This document shows, piece by piece, positions 7,411 to 15,408 of a stretch of DNA of 16,889 nt. Source of the DNA: CANHVK01 sp046304235 (GTDB lineage Bacteria; Bacteroidota; Bacteroidia; Flavobacteriales_D; Crocinitomicaceae); contig JBKCEW010000116.1 of the NCBI GenBank assembly GCA_046304235.1, forward strand, positions 1 through 16,889, given 5' to 3'. Position 1 is the first letter of the stretch; every line of letters begins with the position of its first letter. The position numbers were made by a program, and so were the translations under genes. The notes beneath the pieces are model-generated. The model was not told the DNA's origin and searched no databases. It saw nothing but the letters and a program-made list of their open reading frames with translations.

Positions 7411-7444
7411 AAAAAACGGCTGTGTATTTTACTACATCAGCCGT
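7411..7444 (-). terminator. Rho-independent terminator of rpoD
   Basis: ACGGCTG (7416-7422) pairs with CAGCCGT (7438-7444); the stem extends through TGTA (7423-7426) with TACA (7433-7436) past a one-base bulge. On the minus strand the stem is followed by a T tract (complement of 7411-7416). It lies 5 nt after the rpoD stop and separates rpoD from gap, whose promoter would have to lie in the roughly 35 nt that remain. Confidence 0.85.
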
Positions 7445-7449
7445 CGATT

Positions 7450-8316
7450 TTATCCTAGATAAGATTTTAACAATTTATTTCGAGATGTATGTCTTAATCT
7501 ACGAATTGCTTTTTCTTTAATTTGTCTCACTCTTTCTCTTGTAAGATTAAATTTAGCTCCAATTTCTTCAAGAGTTAAGCCATGATTCATTCCTATACCG
7601 AAAAACAATCTGATGATTTCACGTTCTTTATCGGTTAGTGTACTTAATGAACGCTCAATTTCTTTTTGTAGAGATTCAGCCATCAAGGCATGATCCGCTT
7701 TTGGAGCATCAGAATTTGCCATTACATCCATCAAAGTACCACCATCTTCAGAAGTTGACAATGGAGCATCCATAGAGACATGGCGACCTGAAACGTTAAG
7801 ACTTTCTTTAATTTTATCCTCAGGAACTTCTAAAGCTTCTGCCAATTCTTCAGCAGAAGGTTGTCTTTCGAATTCTTGTTCTAATTTAGAATAAGCCTTA
7901 TTGATTTTATTCAAAGAACCAACTTGATTTAAAGGTAAACGAACTATTCTAGCTTGCTCAGCTAAAGCTTGTAAAATAGATTGTCTAATCCACCAAACAG
8001 CATATGATATGAACTTAAACCCTCTAGTTTCATCGAATTTTTGTGCAGCTTTAATCAATCCAAGATTACCTTCATTAATTAAATCTGGCAATGTTAATCC
8101 TTGATTTTGATATTGTTTAGCAACTGAAACAACGAAACGTAAGTTTGCTCTAGTTAATTTCTCCAAGGCTCTTTGGTCACCTTGTTTGATTTTTCGGGCT
8201 AATTCTACTTCTTCTTCAGCAGTAATTAGTTCCTCTCTACCAATATCTTGTAAATATTTATCTAAAGATTGGCTTTCGCGATTTGTAATCGACTTAGTAA
8301 TTTTAAGTTGTCTCAT
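7450..8316 (-). CDS. rpoD: Primary sigma-70 factor, short Bacteroidota type
   Basis: The 288-residue protein is the housekeeping sigma factor that directs RNA polymerase to most promoters. Region 1.2 is near 15-45, region 2 spans about 50-125 with LPDLINEGNLGLIKA (76-90) and FKFISYAVWWIRQSI (100-114), region 3 spans about 126-205, and region 4.2 holds TLEEIGAKFNLTRERVRQIK (248-267), the helix-turn-helix that reads the -33 box. It lacks region 1.1 and the long non-conserved insert of E. coli RpoD, as is normal for Bacteroidota, and has exactly the size of the known flavobacterial protein. The start gives MRQLKITKSITNRESQSL, the usual N-terminus. It has a near-perfect promoter of its own kind upstream (8366-8398) and a terminator downstream, so it is probably a single-gene transcript. 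Confidence 0.97.
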   Translation of the reverse strand: MRQLKITKSITNRESQSLDKYLQDIGREELITAEEEVELARKIKQGDQRALEKLTRANLRFVVSVAKQYQNQGLTLPDLINEGNLGLIKAAQKFDETRGFKFISYAVWWIRQSILQALAEQARIVRLPLNQVGSLNKINKAYSKLEQEFERQPSAEELAEALEVPEDKIKESLNVSGRHVSMDAPLSTSEDGGTLMDVMANSDAPKADHALMAESLQKEIERSLSTLTDKEREIIRLFFGIGMNHGLTLEEIGAKFNLTRERVRQIKEKAIRRLRHTSRNKLLKSYLG

Positions 8317-8365
8317 TTCAAATAAAACTCTTTTTTATTCAGGATTGACCAAAAATAATAGGCTG

Positions 8366-8398
8366 CAAATGTACAATCAATTTTCGCGTAATTCCAAA
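8366..8398 (-). promoter_or_regulatory. Predicted rpoD promoter (TTTG - 21 nt - TACATTTG)
   Basis: On the minus strand TTTG (complement of 8395-8398) is followed after 21 nt by TACATTTG (complement of 8366-8373), an exact fit to the Bacteroidota sigma-A pattern TTTG/TTG N17-23 TAnnTTTG. The start point would be near 8360, leaving a leader of about 40 nt before the rpoD ATG. The sigma factor is probably made from a promoter it reads itself. Confidence 0.65.
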
Positions 8399-8466
8399 TT
8401 TATTTAAGCCAAATTAACTAAAAGTGAATAAGTCAATATTGAATTGTTAATTGTTACCATTTAAAT

Positions 8467-8505
8467 AAAAAACGAGGGAAGAAAATTTTTGTTTCGTTCC
8501 CTCGT
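8467..8505 (-). terminator. Rho-independent terminator of the degP-like gene
   Basis: ACGAGGGAA (8472-8480) and TTCCCTCGT (8497-8505) form a perfect 9-bp stem with a 16-nt loop. On the minus strand it runs into TTTTT (complement of 8467-8471). It lies 32 nt after the protease stop codon and insulates the rpoD promoter. Confidence 0.88.
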
Positions 8506-8537
8506 AAATTTTATATCATTAAATCAGAATTATTGCT

Positions 8538-10010
8538 TTATAATCCAAATCCAATATAATCTTTTTTTCCACTTTTAGTCATCACTTCAAGTAGCACCCC
8601 TTTGTTTCCAGAACTTAGTTTTGAAGTTAATTGTTCAACACTTTCAACTGGTTCGTTATTTAATTTAGTAATAATCATCCCCTCTTCTAAACCGAGTCCT
8701 TTTAATTTACCTGTACTTATTGTTTTAATTTTAACTCCATAAGAAACATTCAACTCTTTCTTTTCTTTGTCTGTAAGATTAATAAAGGTCGCTCCAAGTG
8801 CACTATTTTTGGTGATTTCATTTTTACTCATCAATTTTGTCTCGCCCTCCGAATTTCTCAATGTAACCTCAACAATTTCCTCTAATCCTTTTTTATTTCT
8901 AATTGTTAAGTTTACATTATCACCTGGTCTTCTCTTGCCAATCTCTTCTTGTAATGATGCCACAGAATTTACTTCTTTTGTGCCAACCTTAAGTATTACA
9001 CAATTTTCCTTAACTCCAGCTTTATCAGCACTTCCATCTTCATTTACTTTTAAAATAAAAACTCCTTTTAAAGATGGTAAATTATGTTTTTCTTTAATTT
9101 CTTGGCTAATATCTTGAATTTGTACTCCTAAAAAACCTCTTTGCACAACACCATAGTCAATCAAATCACGCATTACTTTATTAACTAAATTTACGGGAAC
9201 AGCAAATGAATATCCAGAATAACTACCTGTTTGTGAGGCGATAGCTGTATTAATACCTACTAATTCACCTCTTGTATTTACTAATGCTCCTCCACTATTT
9301 CCTGGATTAACGGCAGCATCAGTTTGAATAAATGATTCGATAGGAACCACGTTTTGTCGTGATCTATCTGCTAATAAATTTATATTTCTAGCTTTAGCAC
9401 TCACGATACCTGCTGTTACTGTAGATGTTAAATTAAATGGATTACCTACAGCCAATACCCATTCTCCAATCTTTATATCATCACTATTCCCTATTGGTAT
9501 CGCTTTCAATCCATTTGCATTGATTTTTAAAATTGCAATATCAGTTGATGGATCAGCACCTACCACTGTAGCACTATACTTTGAATTATCGTTTAAAATA
9601 ACTTCTATTTCACTTGCATTATCTATTACGTGATTGTTAGTTACTATATACCCTTCCGAAGAAACAATAACACCAGAACCTGAACCAGAACCATATTGTT
9701 TAAATTCTTTATTTCCAGAACCTGGTCCGTAAAAAAATTCAAAAAACGGATCTGTTTGCATCGTTGTTTTAACCACTTTCGTAGTAACGTGGACTACAGA
9801 ATTGATTGTGTTTTCTGAAGCATCAACAAAATTATCAGGCATACTCGGAGCACTATACATAGCTGTGGATCTAGCATAATAATCTTTGTTTCCATCAATC
9901 ACTTCATCTGATAAACTAGTATTGTAAGGTTGAGCAAAGAACAAGTACATACCCATTGGAATCATACCTCCTAAAATCCCAACTCCTAAACTTTTCCATT
10001 TTGTATTCAT
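8538..10010 (-). CDS. degP: Periplasmic Do-like serine protease (HtrA/DegP family)
   Basis: The 490-residue protein begins with a short basic segment and a membrane segment (about 8-26), acting as uncleaved anchor or signal peptide. The trypsin-like domain follows with a complete triad: His127 in VTNNHVID, Asp157 in DPSTDIAIL and Ser239 in NPGNSGGALV. Two PDZ domains follow, near 292-375 (starting RGFLGVQI) and 405-485. This is the DegP/DegQ layout: quality control of misfolded envelope proteins in the periplasm. A Gly/Ser-rich stretch (96-114) precedes the protease core. Its terminator is at 8467-8505, and the PagL-like gene lies 102 nt upstream on the same strand. A spaced TTGTTAA repeat lies in that gap. 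DegP versus DegQ cannot be decided here. Confidence 0.95.
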   Translation of the reverse strand: MNTKWKSLGVGILGGMIPMGMYLFFAQPYNTSLSDEVIDGNKDYYARSTAMYSAPSMPDNFVDASENTINSVVHVTTKVVKTTMQTDPFFEFFYGPGSGNKEFKQYGSGSGSGVIVSSEGYIVTNNHVIDNASEIEVILNDNSKYSATVVGADPSTDIAILKINANGLKAIPIGNSDDIKIGEWVLAVGNPFNLTSTVTAGIVSAKARNINLLADRSRQNVVPIESFIQTDAAVNPGNSGGALVNTRGELVGINTAIASQTGSYSGYSFAVPVNLVNKVMRDLIDYGVVQRGFLGVQIQDISQEIKEKHNLPSLKGVFILKVNEDGSADKAGVKENCVILKVGTKEVNSVASLQEEIGKRRPGDNVNLTIRNKKGLEEIVEVTLRNSEGETKLMSKNEITKNSALGATFINLTDKEKKELNVSYGVKIKTISTGKLKGLGLEEGMIITKLNNEPVESVEQLTSKLSSGNKGVLLEVMTKSGKKDYIGFGL

Positions 10011-10112
10011 AATGTTTGTTTTAAATCTTATACAATATTAATGCACTATTTGAAAAAATATTTTCTAGTACTTGTTAAGGATTGTTAACAACATGATTAG
10101 TTTAACATTTTT

Positions 10113-11201
10113 TTAACCAAATCTCATCCCCAAACCTAGTTCGAGGTAATCTGCATTTCCCCAATGTGATTTTAAAGTAGTATTCAATACAAATCTGTTT
10201 AAAAAAGTATACCTCAATCCCACACGATGGTATAATTTATCATTCAAATTAAACGTATCGTATAAGTAATGTCCCATTCCAACTACAAAATGTAATTTTT
10301 CTAAGGTTAAAACATAACCTAAATATACTCCAGTTTTTAAATTACGCTTCACATAAATTTCTTTATCAGCTAGTAATTTAATATCAGCCTGATTATCCAT
10401 TATATCAAATCCTACTTCCAATCCAACTGGCAATGAAAAAATATGTTGATAAGCAATGGTAGCTCCTATTACTTTAAAATTTTCATTTAAATAATTAAAG
10501 ATTTGCTTTTGCCCCATAAAACCTAGAAAATACATATAATCTCTCTTTGTTTTTGAGGTGTCGTTTATTTCTTTTGAAGACTGATATAATTCTAAATTCA
10601 ATTTATTTTTTGAAAAATGATATCCAACTGAAATAGATGTCTGAATCATATTCAACCCTAGATTTGGTGCTTCTAAAGCAGCATTACTTAAATGCGTTAA
10701 CTCTACCCTTAATCCATAAGAAAATTTATTCCATGAATATAAATACTGAAGACCTCCAATTGCTAAACAATTAAAACGCGAAGATAAAGCGATATTAGCA
10801 GGATTGGTATTTAAATCGAATGGTTTAGAAACTTGAGCTAAACCAAGTTTTAAATTCAAACTAAATCTATGATTTTGATAATTTATAAAAGGCAATTCAA
10901 ACAAAGATGTAAGTCCTGAACATTTACCTAACACAAGATTATTTCCTAAATTCGAATGGTAAAAAGTCAACCCAATTTTAGGTTTTTTATAAGTTAAATG
11001 CCACTTTTTTGAACCGCTTACTATTTTATAAACTGAAAAATCAAATCCTAATACGTTTTCTTGAGGAAGCTGTTTAATAACAGGTCGATGTGGAACTAAT
11101 ACACCTACTCTTCCACCAAATTCTAATCCATAGTTAGCCTGCCCTATCGATTTAAAATCAGAGAGAATTAATAAAAGAATTACTAAAAATAAGATTTTCA
11201 C
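10113..11201 (-). CDS. PagL-like/acyloxyacyl hydrolase family outer-membrane beta-barrel protein
   Basis: The 362-residue protein has a signal peptide (hydrophobic 3-14, likely cut near 20-22 after SIGQA) followed by alternating beta-strand segments that end in an aromatic/Gly-rich strand LGLGMRFG, as in outer-membrane barrels. The segment ELTHLSNAALEAPNLGLN (167-184) resembles the active-site stretch of lipid A 3-O-deacylase PagL, with His170 and Ser172 in the HxSN arrangement. Flavobacterial proteins of this form are usually called acyloxyacyl hydrolases. At 362 residues it is about twice the length of PagL from Pseudomonas, so the second half (about 220-362) may be extra strands or a second barrel. 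It sits between trxB and the degP-like gene. Its ATG begins 10 nt after the trxB terminator stem-loop and T tract. Barrel nature is fairly sure; enzymatic activity is inferred. Confidence 0.7.
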   Translation of the reverse strand: MKILFLVILLLILSDFKSIGQANYGLEFGGRVGVLVPHRPVIKQLPQENVLGFDFSVYKIVSGSKKWHLTYKKPKIGLTFYHSNLGNNLVLGKCSGLTSLFELPFINYQNHRFSLNLKLGLAQVSKPFDLNTNPANIALSSRFNCLAIGGLQYLYSWNKFSYGLRVELTHLSNAALEAPNLGLNMIQTSISVGYHFSKNKLNLELYQSSKEINDTSKTKRDYMYFLGFMGQKQIFNYLNENFKVIGATIAYQHIFSLPVGLEVGFDIMDNQADIKLLADKEIYVKRNLKTGVYLGYVLTLEKLHFVVGMGHYLYDTFNLNDKLYHRVGLRYTFLNRFVLNTTLKSHWGNADYLELGLGMRFG

Positions 11202-11211
11202 AAATTAAAGA

Positions 11212-11243
11212 TAAAAAAAGGCTGATTCAATAGAAACAGCCTT
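11212..11243 (-). terminator. Rho-independent terminator of trxB, abutting the next gene
   Basis: AAGGCTG (11218-11224) pairs with CAGCCTT (11237-11243) around a 12-nt loop; on the minus strand it is followed by seven T (complement of 11213-11219). It lies 22 nt after the trxB stop. Only about 10 nt separate its end from the ATG of the PagL-like gene, so it must also lie in the leader of any transcript reading into that gene from trxB. Confidence 0.8.
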
Positions 11244-11265
11244 AATCAATTTATTAAAAAAGTCT

Positions 11266-12219
11266 TTAATGTTTAGCTGCTAAATATCTCTCAGCATCTA
11301 GAGCAGCCATACAACCCGTACCAGCAGCTGTAATGGCTTGACGATAATTCTTATCTGCTGCATCACCGGCTACAAACACACCTGGAACGTTTGTTCTTGA
11401 AGTACCTGGCTGAGCATATTTAATATAACCAACTTCATCTAAATCAATATATTCCGCAAAAATATCTGTATTCGGTTTATGACCAATTGCTACGAAAAAT
11501 CCTGTACATGGTATTTCTCTAATTTCTCCAGTAACAACATTTTTTACTCTTGCTCCAGTAACACCATTATCATCACCCAAAACCTCTTCTGTTTCAGTAT
11601 TAAACAAAATCTCAATATTTGGCGTGTTTTTCACTCTATCAGCCATGATTTTAGAAGCTCTAAATTCATCCTTTCTAACCAACATTGTAACTTTAGTACA
11701 TAATTTTGATAGGTAATGTGCCTCTTCGCAAGCAGAATCTCCAGCACCTACAATAACTGTTTCTTGTCCTCTATAAAAGAAACCATCACAAACAGCACAT
11801 GCAGAAACACCACCTCCCATTTCTAGGTATTTTTGTTCAGAAGGTAACCCTAAATATTTTGCAGATGCTCCTGTTGAAATAATTACTGTTTCAGCATGAA
11901 TTTCGTGACCAGATTCTGTCCAACATTTGTGAACTTCACCAGAAAAATCAACTTTTGTGATAAATCCAAAACGAACATCTGTATCAAATCGCTTAGCTTG
12001 AGCTTCTAACTCTAACATCATTGCAGGTCCTGTTATACCTTCAGGATAACCAGGGAAGTTTTCTACTTCATTGGTTGTTGTTAATTGTCCTCCAGGTTGC
12101 ATCCCTTGATACATAACAGGTTTCATATCAGCCCTTGCAGCATAAATTGCAGCAGTATATCCCGCAGGACCAGATCCAATAATTAAACAAGTTACTTTTT
12201 CTATTTCTTGGTTACTCAT
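11266..12219 (-). CDS. trxB: Thioredoxin reductase (NADPH)
   Basis: The 317-residue flavoprotein transfers electrons from NADPH to thioredoxin in the cytosol. FAD-binding GSGPAGYTAAIYAARA spans 15-30, the redox-active CAVC is at 141-144, NADPH-binding GAGDSACEEA is at 158-167 with the basic RKDEFRAS at 182-189, and VFVAGDAADKNYRQAITAAG (281-300) is the second FAD motif. Length and domain order match the low-molecular-weight bacterial enzyme. It is divergent from ung, with a 169-nt spacer where no clear promoter was found, and is followed by its own terminator. No oddities seen. Confidence 0.97.
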   Translation of the reverse strand: MSNQEIEKVTCLIIGSGPAGYTAAIYAARADMKPVMYQGMQPGGQLTTTNEVENFPGYPEGITGPAMMLELEAQAKRFDTDVRFGFITKVDFSGEVHKCWTESGHEIHAETVIISTGASAKYLGLPSEQKYLEMGGGVSACAVCDGFFYRGQETVIVGAGDSACEEAHYLSKLCTKVTMLVRKDEFRASKIMADRVKNTPNIEILFNTETEEVLGDDNGVTGARVKNVVTGEIREIPCTGFFVAIGHKPNTDIFAEYIDLDEVGYIKYAQPGTSRTNVPGVFVAGDAADKNYRQAITAAGTGCMAALDAERYLAAKH

Positions 12220-12388
12220 AATATCAAAATTTATTGTCGCGAATTTAATACAAAAGTTTTTAGTGAAAAGTTTAATTTACATATTCTGTGACGTAATTAA
12301 CAAATATTTCAAAATGTATCATTATATTGATTTAATCAGATAATTTTAATAGCAAAAATTATCAAATTAATTTGAACTTTATAAATAT

Positions 12389-13075
12389 ATGTTAAACTTC
12401 AGTAAAGCTCATTTAGATTGGAATACATTTTTACATGAAGAACAATCAAAAGACTACTTCAAAATTCTTAAAAATACATTAGAAGATGAATTCGATAATC
12501 ACATTATTTTGCCTGAAAAAGATGTTATTCTAAAAGTATTAGAATTATCTCCTAAAAACATTAAAGTAGTTATTTTGGGACAGGATCCCTATCCTACTTT
12601 TGGACATGCAAATGGTTTGAGTTTTTCAGTAAATAATAAAGTAGCCCCTTTACCCAAAAGTTTGTCTAATATCTATAAAGAATTAAAAAAAGAATTTCCA
12701 AATTTCAATCCTTCTAATGGAAACCTAGAAAAATGGTTCGAACAAGGTGTATTCCTTCTTAATACAATTTTAACTATCCGTCAAGGACAACCTTTAAGTC
12801 ATAAAAGAATTGGATGGGAACTTTTCACAATAAACATAATAAAGTACCTTCAAAATCAACAAAAAGATATTGTTTACCTATTATGGGGGAAAAATGCACA
12901 TTTGTATGAAAACTATATTGATAATAGCAAAAATTTGATAATCAAAACCTCTCATCCATCTCCATTAGGCTATACTAAATCTGGAATAGATTTTATACCA
13001 TTTAAAGACAGCAATCAATTTAGAGAAACTAACCTATACCTTTCATCAAATAACAAAGGAGAGATTCATTGGTAA
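12389..13075 (+). CDS. ung: Uracil-DNA glycosylase, family 1
   Basis: The 228-residue enzyme excises uracil from DNA to start base-excision repair. The water-activating motif is VVILGQDPY (60-68) with catalytic Asp66, GVFLLNTILTIRQGQPLSH (120-138) carries the uracil-recognising Asn125, and TSHPSPLGY (187-195) carries catalytic His189. Two places differ from the standard family: the residue after GQDPY is Pro instead of His, and the RGFFG segment that usually follows HPSPLS is replaced by TKSGIDFIPF (196-205). All catalytic residues remain, so activity is likely. The ATG at 12389 lies 169 nt from divergent trxB. The hemE promoter appears to lie in the last few codons and just after the stop. 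Confidence 0.95.
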   Translation: MLNFSKAHLDWNTFLHEEQSKDYFKILKNTLEDEFDNHIILPEKDVILKVLELSPKNIKVVILGQDPYPTFGHANGLSFSVNNKVAPLPKSLSNIYKELKKEFPNFNPSNGNLEKWFEQGVFLLNTILTIRQGQPLSHKRIGWELFTINIIKYLQNQQKDIVYLLWGKNAHLYENYIDNSKNLIIKTSHPSPLGYTKSGIDFIPFKDSNQFRETNLYLSSNNKGEIHW

Positions 13076-13097
13076 TGCTTTGAATTCACTATATTTG
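13069..13097 (+). promoter_or_regulatory. Predicted hemE promoter (TTG - 18 nt - TATATTTG)
   Basis: TTG at 13069-13071 and TATATTTG at 13090-13097 are separated by 18 nt, an exact fit to the Bacteroidota sigma-A pattern. The -33 box lies inside the last ung codons. The predicted start near 13103 leaves about 35 nt of leader before the hemE ATG. Confidence 0.6.
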
Positions 13098-13137
13098 CGC
13101 TCAATTTTATTGTTATTAATAACTACTTTCAAGTAAT

Positions 13138-14178
13138 ATGAGTCAACTACTTCAAAATGATTTGATTTTGCGTGCCGCACGTGGAGAAAAAATTGAAAGA
13201 TATCCAGTTTGGTTAATGCGTCAAGCAGGAAGAATACTACCCGAATACAGAGCAGTACGTGCATCATTATCAGGTTTCAAGGAATTAGTTGAAACACCAA
13301 AATATGCCGCTGAAGTCACAATTCAACCAGTTGATTTATTGGGAGTTGATGCTGCTATCATTTTTTCAGACATTTTAGTAGTTCCAGAAGCAATGGGATT
13401 AGAATATCAAATGCTTGAACAAAAAGGTCCTTGGTTTGAAGAAACTGTTAAAACTGAAACAGATTTAAAATTAATTGAAGACCAATTTGATGTAGAAGAT
13501 CGATTAGGATATGTATTAGAAGCTATAAAACTAACAAACAAAGAGTTAAACAACAGGGTTCCTCTAATTGGTTTTGCAGGTGCACCTTGGACAATATTTT
13601 GCTATATGGTTGAAGGAAAAGGATCTAAAACATTTTCAGAATCTAGAAAGATGCTGTATACTAATCCTTCTTTGTCTCATGCCTTGTTAGACAAAATCAC
13701 TACTGTAACTATTAACTACCTTAAAGCACAAATTAAAGCTGGAGCTCACATGCTACAACTTTTTGATTCTTGGGCAGGTATTCTAGGCACGAAACAGTAT
13801 GAAGAATTCAGCATGCCTTATATTCGTAAAATAGCCAATGCAATTAATCAAGAAGTTCCATTAACAATTTTTTCAAAAGGTGCTTTGACATCATTAGAGT
13901 CGATTGCTTCTACGAATTGTAATACTGTTGGTTTAGATTGGAATATGGATATTCCTACTTTCAGAGAAACTATAGGAGAATCTAGAACAATACAAGGGAA
14001 TTTAGACCCTTGCGCACTTTATAGCTCTCATGATGATGTTCATAGATTAACAACTAATTTATTAGATAGTTTTAAAAGTCAGCGACATATTGTAAATTTA
14101 GGTCATGGAGTATATCCTGATGTTGATCCAGAAAAAGTAAAAACATTTATTCAAACAGTTAAAGACTACCATTTATAA
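13138..14178 (+). CDS. hemE: Uroporphyrinogen decarboxylase
   Basis: The 346-residue TIM-barrel enzyme removes four carboxyl groups from uroporphyrinogen III to give coproporphyrinogen III in haem synthesis. The family signature PVWLMRQAGRILPEY is at 23-37 with substrate-binding Arg28 and Arg32; Asp78 in IIFSDILVVPEAMG is the key catalytic Asp; GFAGAPWTIFCYMVEGKGSK (145-164) includes Tyr156; and LGHGVYPDVDPE near the C-terminus contains His323. No cofactor is required. Length is typical. It is 62 nt after ung and appears to have its own promoter. The OmpA-family gene follows after 64 nt without a visible terminator, so readthrough into that cluster is possible. No other haem genes lie in the window. 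Confidence 0.97.
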   Translation: MSQLLQNDLILRAARGEKIERYPVWLMRQAGRILPEYRAVRASLSGFKELVETPKYAAEVTIQPVDLLGVDAAIIFSDILVVPEAMGLEYQMLEQKGPWFEETVKTETDLKLIEDQFDVEDRLGYVLEAIKLTNKELNNRVPLIGFAGAPWTIFCYMVEGKGSKTFSESRKMLYTNPSLSHALLDKITTVTINYLKAQIKAGAHMLQLFDSWAGILGTKQYEEFSMPYIRKIANAINQEVPLTIFSKGALTSLESIASTNCNTVGLDWNMDIPTFRETIGESRTIQGNLDPCALYSSHDDVHRLTTNLLDSFKSQRHIVNLGHGVYPDVDPEKVKTFIQTVKDYHL

Positions 14179-14242
14179 ACCATAAACAAATTAAAACAAT
14201 TACTTTTTTCAAATTTTTATACAAAATAAATTAAAATTGAAT

Positions 14243-15406
14243 ATGAAAAATTTACAACTTTTTTTTAGCATTTTTATTTCAATCTACACCATAGGTCAAG
14301 ACAATAATTTTATTGAAAACGGCAGTTTCGAATCAACAAAAGGCAAATTGAAAGGTTTAGGTGGAATTGACATTTCAGAAGGTTGGTTTTCACCTACATC
14401 CTTTAAAGCCGATATTTTTAATAATGATAATAAAATTCCTGAAATTGCAACAAACGCAAATAAATTCGGAAAGGAAGATCCTAAAAATGGAGATAAGTAT
14501 GCCGGAATTGTAGCGTTTTCTTATGGTGATAAAATGCAAAGAAGCTATATTTCAAAAGAATTGAAATATCCTATGCAAAAAGGAATGAAATATTGTGTTT
14601 CAATGTATGTTTCGCTTGCTGAATTATCTAAATATGCTTCCAACCAATTAGCTTTTCAATTCACTAGCAAAGCTTTACAACAAGAAAAAGGAGCTTTAAT
14701 TGGTCCTTCTCACATTCTACACCCTCAGAAGAAAGTGATTAGTGCTACTTATGGATGGGAAAAAATATGCGGTACTTACATTGCAGAAGGTGGTGAAAAG
14801 TTTGTTACTATAGGAAATTTCACAAACAATGAAGGTACTAAAAACGAAAAGACAGGAAAAACAACTTTCAAAGGTATACCTGTTATTGCAGCTTACTACT
14901 ACATAGATGATATAAGTATTTTACAAACAGACCCTAAAAAGAATTGTGATTGTGGCGGAAATCAAGATCAAGTTTCCGATGCTTTTTATCATAAAATTAT
15001 AATGCTTGAAGATAGAATGGATGCTATTCAGAGAATCGAAGCACACACCACTTTCTTTCCATTCGGTCAAGCACTATTGCAAGAGGCAAACAAAGCTACT
15101 ATCAATGTTGTGATTGATTTGATGAAAAATAATCCTGAATACAAACTTGAATTATTTGGACACATTGATTCTGTTGAGCAAGTTTTATCTCTTAAAAGAC
15201 CTGCATTTGCTGATTTAGCACACAAAAGAATTCGTTCTGTAATGGAGTATATGATTAGTGAAGGAATTACAAAAGAACGTTTTATAGCAACACCAACAGA
15301 TGTTGTAGAACCAAATGAAGAAATTTTACCTGAAGACGATGAACATTTGAAAAACGCTAAAAATAGACGTGTTATGTTCAAAGTTGTATTAGAACCAAAT
15401 AAATAA
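14243..15406 (+). CDS. OmpA-family envelope protein with an N-terminal beta-sandwich-like domain
   Basis: The 387-residue protein starts with a signal peptide (about 1-19, ending YTIGQ). Residues about 20-230 begin NNFIENGSFES, with repeated aromatic and Gly positions like secreted jelly-roll (galactose-binding-like) domains of Bacteroidota; this is a fold guess. A Cys pair in NCDCGG (235-239 region) marks the linker. The last 120 residues are OmpA-like: INVVIDLMKNNPEYKLELFG, then GHID (306-309) and NRR (374-376), the Asp and Arg positions that hold peptidoglycan diaminopimelate. It probably ties the envelope to the cell wall from the periplasm or outer membrane. ATG 14243 gives a normal signal peptide; TTG at 14237 is less likely. 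The Smr gene follows 2 nt later. Confidence 0.8.
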   Translation: MKNLQLFFSIFISIYTIGQDNNFIENGSFESTKGKLKGLGGIDISEGWFSPTSFKADIFNNDNKIPEIATNANKFGKEDPKNGDKYAGIVAFSYGDKMQRSYISKELKYPMQKGMKYCVSMYVSLAELSKYASNQLAFQFTSKALQQEKGALIGPSHILHPQKKVISATYGWEKICGTYIAEGGEKFVTIGNFTNNEGTKNEKTGKTTFKGIPVIAAYYYIDDISILQTDPKKNCDCGGNQDQVSDAFYHKIIMLEDRMDAIQRIEAHTTFFPFGQALLQEANKATINVVIDLMKNNPEYKLELFGHIDSVEQVLSLKRPAFADLAHKRIRSVMEYMISEGITKERFIATPTDVVEPNEEILPEDDEHLKNAKNRRVMFKVVLEPNK

Positions 15407-15408
15407 AA

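Noticed and set aside
8767..9117. 116-codon plus-strand open frame inside the degP-like gene
   Set aside because: It lies opposite a clear DegP-family coding sequence, has no family motifs and reads as the complement of the PDZ region.
12367..12374. TTAATTTG as an ung promoter -7 box
   Set aside because: One mismatch to TAnnTTTG, no -33 partner found, and it lies so near the ATG that almost no leader would remain.
14237..14242. TTG start two codons upstream for the OmpA-family gene
   Set aside because: ATG 14243 gives a normal signal peptide and a better start codon.
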